Shown here: piece after piece, positions 25,332 through 31,350 of the stretch | Layout of the letters: every line of letters begins with the position of its first letter | How positions within the stretch are numbered: the stretch's first letter is position 1 | NCBI RefSeq assembly: GCF_017349075.1 | Contig: NZ_JAFMOF010000010.1 | Location: 1-32,910 of the forward strand | DNA length: 32,910 bases | Source: Streptomyces triculaminicus | GTDB lineage: Bacteria > Actinomycetota > Actinomycetes > Streptomycetales > Streptomycetaceae | Direction of reading: 5' to 3' | Position numbers and translations under genes: made by a program | Notes under the pieces: model-generated | What the model was told of the DNA's origin: nothing | Databases searched by the model: none | The model's input: the letters and a program-made list of their open reading frames with translations, nothing else

Positions 25332-25583
25332 ATGCTCAGCGCAGCCGTAAGCCGCTACGTCAGGCGGGAGTCGGCTGCGGCACGCCGAGGGCCTCGGCCA
25401 CCTTGCGTGCTTGCCATCGCCACCGCCTGGGGGTCGGAGGAACCGGCGCGGGCGGTGCTCGAGGTCATGCTGTTGGCGGGCCTTCCGCCGTACGACGTCG
25501 AGGTGGCTGCGGACGGGGAGGAAGCCGGCGTGGTCCTGGCGCCGGAGGGCGGGCAGGGGTTCGGGCGGTGGGGAGGTGCATGA
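25332..25583 (+). CDS. Hypothetical protein, 83 residues
   Basis: From ATG 25332 (AAGG five bases upstream) the frame reads RPPCVLAIATAWGSEEPARA, then VLEVMLLAGLPPYDVEVAAD and EAGVVLAPEGGQGFG. The middle has the composition of a folded domain rather than a shadow frame. I do not recognise the family. It could be a complete small protein or the end of a larger degraded one. Nothing nearby suggests a role. Confidence 0.4.
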   Translation: MLSAAVSRYVRRESAAARRGPRPPCVLAIATAWGSEEPARAVLEVMLLAGLPPYDVEVAADGEEAGVVLAPEGGQGFGRWGGA

Positions 25584-25794
25584 CTGTTGGCAGAGTAACA
25601 GCGTGCGGGGGCGTGTCAGGGAGCGTGTTGGCGAGTGTGCGGCGTACCACGCATCGGTGCGCTGGCTGCCGGGTGTTCGTCTGATCACGATATGGATAGA
25701 CACCTTCCGGATTTCTGGTGTGTGTCCTGGCCGTCCGGGATCCCGTCACCGGGCGCCCGCCGTGGTGGCGCTCTTCCACGGGGGAGGCTCAGCC

Positions 25795-26049
25795 TTGAAC
25801 CGGTTCCACCGTGCCTTAGGCACGCTCGTAGCGGCCGTCCTGTTCAGTGGGGCAGGTGCCGTGCTTGCCTCGCCTGCCTATGCCGACAGCGCGGACGACG
25901 GTCCGTAGGTGCTGGTTAGCGCACAGCAGTGCGTCGACAGTGGTGGCCGCATCCGGCAGATCTTCTGGGTTCCCCCGATGTACATGTGCGTGGGCGGCCC
26001 GCACAACGGAGAGTGGGTCCTGCACCGAATAGCCCGTGCCACCGGGTGA
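25795..26049 (+). pseudogene. Small secreted protein with in-frame stop
   Basis: TTG 25795 lies seven bases after GGAGG and begins NRFHRALGTLVAAVLFSGAG, a clean signal peptide ending ASPAYADSADDGP. TAG 25906-25908 follows. The same frame continues without another stop as VLVSAQQCVDSGGRIRQIFW and MYMCVGGPHNGEWVLHRIAR to TGA 26047-26049. The downstream part has two cysteines (QQC, YMC) like a small disulfide-bonded exported protein. The ancestral product would be about 84 residues with signal peptide. Now only a 37-residue secreted stub is expected, unless the stop is a sequencing error. The amidinotransferase starts 140 bases downstream. Confidence 0.55.
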
Positions 26050-26189
26050 GGAGTAATCCGCGTTCAGCGTGCTTCTCAGCCCCGGCAGGTCGGAGGTGTC
26101 CTGGGCGGCCGGGCGCATTCTGCGACAGCTTTCACGGGAGCGGGGCCCAGGGGAGTGGGCTGCACGGGGCGTACGCCGGGGGAGGATCG

Positions 26190-27305
26190 GTGAAGGTCGG
26201 TTCCTGGAACGAGTGGGATCCGTTGAAGCACGTCATCGTCGGCCGGGCGGACGGCACCATGGTGCAGGCGCCCGAGCCGGCGGTCGTCCGGAACTGGCCG
26301 GAAGACGGGTTTGCGCTCGGCACGTACGGGCCGTTGCCCGAGGAGATGACGGCGGCGGCCAACGAGCAGCTGGACGACTTCGCCCGCATTCTCGAAGCGC
26401 GCGGCATCCGGGTCGACCGGCCCCGGCCGCTGGACTTCAGCCGGCCGGTCGCCACCCCTGAGTGGTCGCAGAAGAGCATGTTCGGGGCCATGCCCGTCCC
26501 GGACGTCCTGGTGGTGATCGGGAACGAGCTGCTCGAGGCGACCATGTCGTTTCGCAGCCGCTGGTTCGAATACCTGGCCCACCGGCCGCTGATCGAGTCC
26601 TACTTCCGCGCCGACCCCGGCATGCGCTGGGAGGCGGCCCCCAAGCCCCGGCTGACCGAGGCGTCGTACCGGCCGGGCTTCTGGGGCGAGTACGAGGCTC
26701 TGCCGTACGAGGAGCAGATCGCCCGCGTCAGGGCCGGGGAGCTCGTGCTGACCGAGGCCGAACCACTCTTCGACGCCGCCGACATCGCCCGCTGCGGCAA
26801 GGACCTGTTCGTCCAGCGGTCCCTCGCCACGAACACGGCCGGGATCCGCTGGCTCCGGCAGCACCTGCCGGAGCACCGCGTGCACGGGGTGACGTTCGAG
26901 AACGCGCACCCCGTGCACATCGACGCCACCTGGGTGCCGCTCCGCCCAGGGCTCGTGCTCCACTGCGCCGAACGCCCCGCGGAACGGGAGCTGCTGCAGT
27001 ACCTCAAAGCCAACGACTGGCAGGTCGTCCAGGCCGCCACCCCCGGACGGCAGGCCCCACCGCCGCTGTCCGCGTGCAGCCCTTGGCTGTCGATGAACGT
27101 GCTGGTGCTGGCCCCCGGAACGGTCTGCGTGGAAGCGAGCGAGACCGCACAGATGGAACAGCTCGACCGACTGGGCTTCGAGGTCGTCCCGGTGGCGTTC
27201 TGGGACGTGGCTCCCTTCGGGGGCGGACTGCACTGCGCCACGCTCGACGTCCACCGCGAAGGCACACTCGAGGACTACTTCCCCAAGCGATCCGGCAGGT
27301 TCTGA
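26190..27305 (+). CDS. Amidinotransferase (glycine/inosamine type)
   Basis: This 371-residue enzyme of the arginine:glycine / StrB-type amidinotransferase family transfers the amidino group of arginine to an amine acceptor through a covalent cysteine adduct. Visible features are WNEWDPLKHVIVGRADG at the start, FDAADIARCGKDLFVQRSLA, the HxD motif in PVHIDATW, and the nucleophile Cys349 in GGGLHCATLDVHREG. GTG 26190 has GGAGG five bases upstream. Relatives make guanidinoacetate or guanidino groups in streptomycin-type and other natural products. Here no sugar or cyclitol genes lie nearby, so the acceptor is unknown. It appears to be a single-gene transcription unit between a broken secreted-protein gene and a broken SMI1/KNR4 gene. 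Confidence 0.9.
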   Translation: MKVGSWNEWDPLKHVIVGRADGTMVQAPEPAVVRNWPEDGFALGTYGPLPEEMTAAANEQLDDFARILEARGIRVDRPRPLDFSRPVATPEWSQKSMFGAMPVPDVLVVIGNELLEATMSFRSRWFEYLAHRPLIESYFRADPGMRWEAAPKPRLTEASYRPGFWGEYEALPYEEQIARVRAGELVLTEAEPLFDAADIARCGKDLFVQRSLATNTAGIRWLRQHLPEHRVHGVTFENAHPVHIDATWVPLRPGLVLHCAERPAERELLQYLKANDWQVVQAATPGRQAPPPLSACSPWLSMNVLVLAPGTVCVEASETAQMEQLDRLGFEVVPVAFWDVAPFGGGLHCATLDVHREGTLEDYFPKRSGRF

Positions 27306-27456
27306 GAGCAAGGGTCGGTTTCCGTGGCGCACGTCCTCGGTGATGCAGGTGGTGTGGCATGCGAGTCGAAATTCGACGGTTCTGCAGACCCCTCCCGGAT
27401 GTTTCTCACTCGAGCCGGTCGGTAGGGTTTCGGTGGACGAGAGAAGAGATCCTTCG

Positions 27457-27968
27457 ATGGATTCCCGTATACCGCGTATTCGCTCCAAGCCGGCGCGGAT
27501 GCCGTACCAGGCGCAGCGAAGCTACTCGATGGGCGCGGAGCGTCACCGGTTTCGCCTTGGGGCGTGTATCAGGCCCGCGCAGGCAGACGCCTTCGAGCGT
27601 GAACACCGCATCCAGCTTCCGGTGGCCTACCCGGGAGTTCCTTGTCCAGCTTGGTGGTAGTGGTGCCGGCCCCTTCTACGGTCTTCTCCCGCTGGGGGAG
27701 TGCAGGCTGTACATGATGAACGGGAAGCCGCTGGACGGAAGCCCGCGCGGGTTCACTCATGTCGACCACCCGGACGCTCTGCGGGGGGACCTGTTCCTCC
27801 ACATCGTCGAGATGGGCTGTACCGACCTGTGCCTCATCGGTGTGACCGGCCCCGGACTTCCTCGCCTGGTACGAACGCTGGCTCAACCACATGCGGGACG
27901 GCAAGGACAACGCCGCCCTTGGACTCACCTCCCCGCCGATCGTCGCCAGCGTTCCTTGGGGTCGCTGA
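27457..27968 (+). pseudogene. SMI1/KNR4 (SUKH)-family gene, broken
   Basis: From ATG 27457 (leader GAGAAGAG) the frame encodes MDSRIPRIRSKPARMPYQAQ and DAFEREHRIQLPVAY. An extra base near 27633 moves the frame, and it continues REFLVQLGGSGAGPFYGLLP and RGDLFLHIVEMGCTDLCLIG. Near 27850 the normal central segment (about 25 residues ending in S/D) is deleted. A third frame then gives DFLAWYERWLNHMRDGKDNA and stops at TGA 27966-27968. SUKH proteins are widespread immunity proteins of bacterial toxin systems. This one is nonfunctional and no toxin partner is seen. Confidence 0.75.
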
Positions 27969-28179
27969 TGGAGGGCGGTAACGGGGGAGCGCCGCGCTCC
28001 GGGGTGGTGGTGTCGGTGACCACAAGGAACTGGTCGCTGCCGAGGCCCATGACGACTCCGGCGTCGGTGCCCTGGACTCGCTGAGCGGCGGCGTATTCGT
28101 CGGCGGACCACGATCCGCGGGGGTGGCCGGCGAGGAACGGCTCCAAGTCGGTGCGCGGTGAGGTGGCGGCGGTTGTCAT
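27925..28179 (-). CDS. Hypothetical protein, 84 residues
   Basis: From ATG 28179: TTAATSPRTDLEPFLAGHPR, then WSADEYAAAQRVQGTDAGVV and GLGSDQFLVVTDT, a compact and plausible small domain. The tail after about residue 60 overlaps, antisense, the end of the SMI1/KNR4 remnant and looks like read-through, so the gene is probably 3'-truncated. The start overlaps the stop of the upstream short frame as ATGA, suggesting coupled translation. No family is recognised. Confidence 0.45.
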   Translation of the reverse strand: MTTAATSPRTDLEPFLAGHPRGSWSADEYAAAQRVQGTDAGVVMGLGSDQFLVVTDTTTPERGAPPLPPSISDPKERWRRSAGR

Positions 28180-28319
28180 CGGGACGCGCTGCCGTTCTCG
28201 AAGGCGTCGATCAGGTCGCCCATCGCTTCGAGGCCGGCCCGCTCGCCGACCATGCCCCGGGACGCGGTGAAGACCGGGACCGGGGCCTGGCCGCGGTCGG
28301 CGTCGAACGCGGGTGTCAC
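28176..28319 (-). CDS. Short hypothetical frame, 47 residues, possibly 5'-truncated
   Basis: From GTG 28319 the frame reads TPAFDADRGQAPVPVFTASR, then GMVGERAGLEAMGDLIDAFE and NGSASR. Its TGA overlaps the ATG of the next leftward gene. It reads like the C terminus of a larger protein whose front has been lost where the thioredoxin-like gene now begins. There is no ribosome site at the GTG. I do not recognise the family. Confidence 0.35.
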   Translation of the reverse strand: MTPAFDADRGQAPVPVFTASRGMVGERAGLEAMGDLIDAFENGSASR

Positions 28320-28367
28320 AGGCGATGATGGTGTCCCGATACGTCGATCACGAGGTCAGGAGTTCCG

Positions 28368-28706
28368 ATGCCAAGACGCGTTCATCAGCCACTGGAGGAC
28401 GAGGAGGTCGACTTTGTCCTCAGGATGAGCGAAGGCCCGGTCCTCGCCTACTTCTCCGGGACGTGGCCCAAGGCGATCGAGGCATGCCGGGCAATGGACC
28501 TTGTCGTGGGTCGGATCGCCGAGGAGTACGCGAACCTCCTGACGGCCGTCAAGATCGACATCACCCGTTGTCCGGTGGCGACCAAGCGGTACGGCGTCAC
28601 TGGGGCCCCGTCCGTCGTCCTGCTCAAGGACGGTGCGGTGGCGTCACGCAGCACGGGGTCGATGACCCACGCCGAGGTCCGGGATTTCCTGATCGCGCAC
28701 TTCTGA
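28368..28706 (+). CDS. Thioredoxin-fold protein with atypical active site
   Basis: This 112-residue protein follows the thioredoxin pattern: strand VLAYFSG, the active-site helix, AEEYANLLTAVKIDITRC, and the cis-proline loop YGVTGAPSVVLLKDG (Pro81), ending AEVRDFLIAHF. The WCGPC box is replaced by GTWPKAIEACRAM (residues 31-43). The first cysteine pair is gone and only Cys40 remains one turn down the helix, with Cys68 elsewhere. It therefore cannot do normal dithiol exchange; binding, regulation or single-Cys chemistry is more likely. AGGAG lies about seven bases before ATG 28368. It stands alone, followed by a 330-base non-coding region. Confidence 0.8.
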   Translation: MPRRVHQPLEDEEVDFVLRMSEGPVLAYFSGTWPKAIEACRAMDLVVGRIAEEYANLLTAVKIDITRCPVATKRYGVTGAPSVVLLKDGAVASRSTGSMTHAEVRDFLIAHF

Positions 28707-28813
28707 CCGGCCGCCCGCTCTTCCGCGGCCGGGGAAGCGGATTCCCCGAGGCGAACGTTCAGAGCGGCTGCGGACGGCCGGGGTGTGCGCGTGTCCTCGG
28801 ACGCACCACCGGT

Positions 28814-28895
28814 GGAATGGGCCGCTCCTCGGCTGGCGGGTGTCGGACTAGGAGGGTGCGGCCTCGGGTGGCGGGGGCGGCAGACGGCCCATTCC
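28814..28895. repeat. Inverted repeat, 11-bp arms, 60-base spacer
   Basis: GGAATGGGCCG at 28814-28824 and CGGCCCATTCC at 28885-28895 are exact reverse complements. They could form a long stem-loop between the thioredoxin-like gene and the HEAT-type pseudogene. A terminator, a structured RNA or a mobile-element relic are all possible. Confidence 0.5.
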
Positions 28896-28918
28896 GGGCC
28901 GGCTGGGAGTGCCGAAGT

Positions 28919-28935
28919 GTTAACGGCGTTAACGG
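28919..28935. repeat. GTTAACGG direct repeat, two copies
   Basis: GTTAACGG occurs at 28919-28926 and 28928-28935, with a 9-base period. Each copy includes the palindrome CGTTAACG or part of it. It is an AT-containing island in GC-rich DNA and a candidate regulator-binding site. Confidence 0.5.
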
Positions 28936-29037
28936 TGTCTACAGAGACCTTCCGCTGATCGGAGAGGGCTGCACAGGGTTCGCCGAGCACCTCCCGCTGC
29001 TTCGCGGCCACGCTGTCGGGGCCGGCACTGGTGGGGG

Positions 29038-29562
29038 CTAGGTGAGGAAGTGTGCCTTCAAGGTGCCGAACTTCGGTTCCCGTTCCGCGATTAGTTCGGC
29101 GACACGCATCAGGGACGTTCGAGCTTCTTGTATGAGGTCAGGCGGGAACGCCGGCCCGGTTCAGGACGGTGGCCATCTCGTCCTCGGGGAGCGCGGGGTT
29201 GGCGCCGGCGCTGGAGGCCAGCTGAGGGACGTCAAGGGCCTCGCGGAGCCGGTGGAGCGGCAGGCGCGGGTCGCCGGCCGCCGCCTGACGCGTCCAGACC
29301 GCGGGGTCATGGCTGAGCCGTTCGATCAGCGCGGGCGTGGCGGCCGGGTCTCGGACGGCCATCCGACGGTAGTTCCCGTCCGGGTGGTCCGCGTAGCGCG
29401 CGGCGAGGCCCTCGCGGGGAAAATGGGGGTGGGTCTCCGCCATCCAGGCGGAGAACGTCCCGCCGAGCCGTGCGTACACACGCATCAGGACCTCCTCCGG
29501 GGTGTCGGGGTGGTGCCTGCTCAAGAGGCCCTCCACCAGGGGGTCCTCGGTGCGTGCGAGCA
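29038..29562 (-). pseudogene. HEAT/LRV-type repeat protein, 5'-truncated and frameshifted
   Basis: Reading leftward: LLARTEDPLVEGLLSRHHPD, YADHPDGNYRRMAVRDPAAT, LIERLSHDPAVWTRQAAAGD and LPLHRLREALDVPQLASSAG. These are tandem two-helix repeats with the 'HP...R..va.dP..p..ll..L..D' spacing of leucine-rich-variant/HEAT-like proteins. After LNRAGVP the frame reaches TGA at 29138. One base over, it continues PDLIQEARTSLMRVAELIAE and FGTLKAHFLT to TAG 29038-29040, so an extra C near 29145 is likely. At the 5' end the gene is cut off at about 29562 by an IS481 scrap. Confidence 0.6.
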
Positions 29563-29673
29563 GGCCCGTGAGATCCCCATCTCGGCTGCAACGTGGGCGA
29601 TAGGTCTCGTACGGCATCGCTCGACGAGGCGACGCCGCCCCTCCACGGTGAGGGGTGCATTCCTGTGCGTCAC
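29562..29673 (-). pseudogene. IS481-family transposase N-terminal scrap
   Basis: From GTG 29673 the frame reads THRNAPLTVEGRRRLVERCR, then TRPIAHVAAEMGISRAC. This is the start of an IS481-type integrase-like transposase: its 'HRNA.LT..GR..LV.R' opening and first helix-turn-helix. Homology stops after ISRAC, and the HEAT-type remnant begins. The scrap overlaps the last codons of the TPR gene. Confidence 0.75.
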
Positions 29674-30179
29674 GCAGCGGAACCAGGCGCAGAGGCTCGC
29701 CGTGACTGGTCCCGCCCGGCGATGGCCTCAGCGACCTCTTGGATGGCGCTGCGAAGAAGGTCACCGTAGGGGTCCTGAGGAAGGCTGGGGGCGTGCGTTT
29801 TGGCCGCGTTGATGTGCTCGGTGGCGGCTTCGAAGGAGCCGAGTCTGCGGTAGTTGTCGGCGAGATTGAGGTGCAGGGAGGGGTAGAAGCCAGCGATGTG
29901 GAGGCCAGCGTGGTGCTCCTGGATGCGCTGCTCGGTCACGGCGTCGGCAGCGTCCAGGGCTCGGATGTCCCAGGCGAGGGCCTGGGCGGGATCTTCGTAG
30001 AGATCTGCCAGGTAGTGGGCGAGCGAGCAACGGTGCAGCGGGTCACCGGTGACACCGATCGCGAACCACAGGCCCAGCAGTTTGTGGCGGGCGGAGGCGC
30101 TGTTACCGGCTCGGCCCTCGGCGACGGCGTGGCCTATTGCTTCCATGGTCGGGTCGGGGCTGGCGGGTGCGGTGGGCAT
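29670..30179 (-). CDS. Tetratricopeptide-repeat protein
   Basis: This 169-residue all-helical protein reads HAVAEGRAGNSASARHKLLG, then GDPLHRCSLAHYLADLYEDP, AQALAWDIRALDAADAVTEQ and FYPSLHLNLADNYRRLGSFE, with TPR-type helix pairs near the C-terminal half. The family is common in actinomycetes and has no defined activity. ATG 30179 has GAGGAA eight bases upstream. Only 23 bases separate it from the MerR-clamp gene on the same strand, so the two almost certainly form one operon. The final residues (about GRDQSRRASAPGSAA) overlap the IS481 scrap and might have been altered by that insertion. The TPR surface is a natural candidate to bind the upstream protein. Confidence 0.85.
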   Translation of the reverse strand: MPTAPASPDPTMEAIGHAVAEGRAGNSASARHKLLGLWFAIGVTGDPLHRCSLAHYLADLYEDPAQALAWDIRALDAADAVTEQRIQEHHAGLHIAGFYPSLHLNLADNYRRLGSFEAATEHINAAKTHAPSLPQDPYGDLLRSAIQEVAEAIAGRDQSRRASAPGSAA

Positions 30180-30202
30180 GGACTTGTTCCTCGTCGTTCT
30201 GC

Positions 30203-31273
30203 TTAGGCGGAGTGGTCGGACTTGATGGGCATGGCCAAGGTGGTGAGATCGCCACGATCGGCAGAGCGGATCGTGACGGGCTGGTCGTGTCCCCGTAGGT
30301 CGAGCAGTACGTCGGGGCCGATCGCCGTGCTCACGGCGGGATAGAGCGTGGTCAGCTCGAACCAGATCTGGAGGGCCTGGCCCGCCGCGGTGGCCGGGAG
30401 TGGGAAGTCGGGGCGCCCGGCGTCCGCTGACATGACGCTCACTCCGTGGTCAGCAACATGCAGCCCGATGCGCTCGCCGGGGTGCTCTTCCAGGGCTCGC
30501 AGGAGCAGATCCTTCGAGACCGTCGCACGAGTCGTGACCTCGCCCAGTGACGCGAGCATCAGCCGATAGTCGGGAAACGCCTCGGGCAGCAACCGACAGT
30601 GTCGGTCCTCGCGGTCGGCCACGCGGAACCAGATCCCGTTCGAGACCGCCTCCAGTCGCACCAGCGGGCTGCGGCGGCTCGCCGCGACCGCAGCCCGCAG
30701 CTCGTCGCCATTGACCGTGCCGGCCCATGTCTGGCTCGGTGGTTCAGCCGGCACCAGGGTTCGAGTGGAGAGCCGGTATCGGTCCGTCGCGGTCAGGGTC
30801 ACCCCCTCATGACCTGCCTCGATGCGCAGACCGGCGAGTGCCGGCATCCCGGGCTCATACGCGGCCGCGGTCAGGACCTGCTCGACCGCATCCGCCAGCA
30901 CGGGACCCTTCACCACCGCGATGGGAAGACCTGGCGCATTGCCGAGCGCAGACTTGATGACAGCAGCCTTCTGCTGCACGGCTGCCGCATCCCCAACGAC
31001 CTTCGCGACATGCTCATCGAGTAGCCGGGAAGCCTCGTCGGCCCCGGAACCAAGTACCGCTTCGACAGCAGCCAGGGGCATAGCGAGCTCGCGAAGCTGA
31101 CGCAGCGCGGTCGCCCGAGCAACCTGGTCAGTGCTGTAGTAGCGGTAGCCCGAGACCGGGTCGACCTCGGCAGGGGGCAGCAGCCCGGAGTCGGCATAGA
31201 ACCGCAACGCGCTGGAGGTCAGACCACTGCGTTGGGCGAAGGCCCCGATCGGCATCAGCTCATCATTTGGCAC
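30203..31273 (-). CDS. MerR regulator fused to a DnaN-like sliding-clamp domain
   Basis: This protein of about 356 residues begins with a MerR winged helix (MPIGAFAQRSGLTSSALRFY, then SGYRYYSTDQVARATALRQL) and a linker helix (about 75-115). From about residue 118 it resembles the DNA polymerase III beta clamp: VVKGPVLADAVEQVL, LTATDRYRLSTRTL (compare ATDxxRLA), RLLPEAFPDYRLMLASLG (compare FPDYxxLLP), VSKDLLLRALE, and a C-terminal LTTLAMPIKS like the clamp end LMPxxL. The clamp part is about 240 residues, enough for two of the three DnaN domains. The start is uncertain: GTG 31273 is used here, and TTG 31294 or ATG 31255 are alternatives. MerR proteins dimerise, which would place two clamp halves side by side. 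The ligand, the target promoter and any contact with polymerase are unknown. Confidence 0.85.
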   Translation of the reverse strand: MPNDELMPIGAFAQRSGLTSSALRFYADSGLLPPAEVDPVSGYRYYSTDQVARATALRQLRELAMPLAAVEAVLGSGADEASRLLDEHVAKVVGDAAAVQQKAAVIKSALGNAPGLPIAVVKGPVLADAVEQVLTAAAYEPGMPALAGLRIEAGHEGVTLTATDRYRLSTRTLVPAEPPSQTWAGTVNGDELRAAVAASRRSPLVRLEAVSNGIWFRVADREDRHCRLLPEAFPDYRLMLASLGEVTTRATVSKDLLLRALEEHPGERIGLHVADHGVSVMSADAGRPDFPLPATAAGQALQIWFELTTLYPAVSTAIGPDVLLDLRGHDQPVTIRSADRGDLTTLAMPIKSDHSA

Positions 31274-31350
31274 CGCGCCATCATCAAGCTTCAACCAAGT
31301 CGAAGGTCAACACCGACGAGCAGCGACACCAACCTCATGGCCAGCAACAC

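Larger units (their letters stand above)
28707..29037. other. Intergenic region with repeats
   Basis: About 330 bases without a gene. It contains a widely spaced inverted repeat (28814-28824 / 28885-28895) and a pair of GTTAACGG direct repeats (28919-28935), listed separately. Confidence 0.4.

Noticed and set aside
27367..27379. Short palindrome GTCGAA-A-TTCGAC as a regulator operator
   Set aside because: The arms are only six bases and the neighbouring gene is broken; not enough to support a site.
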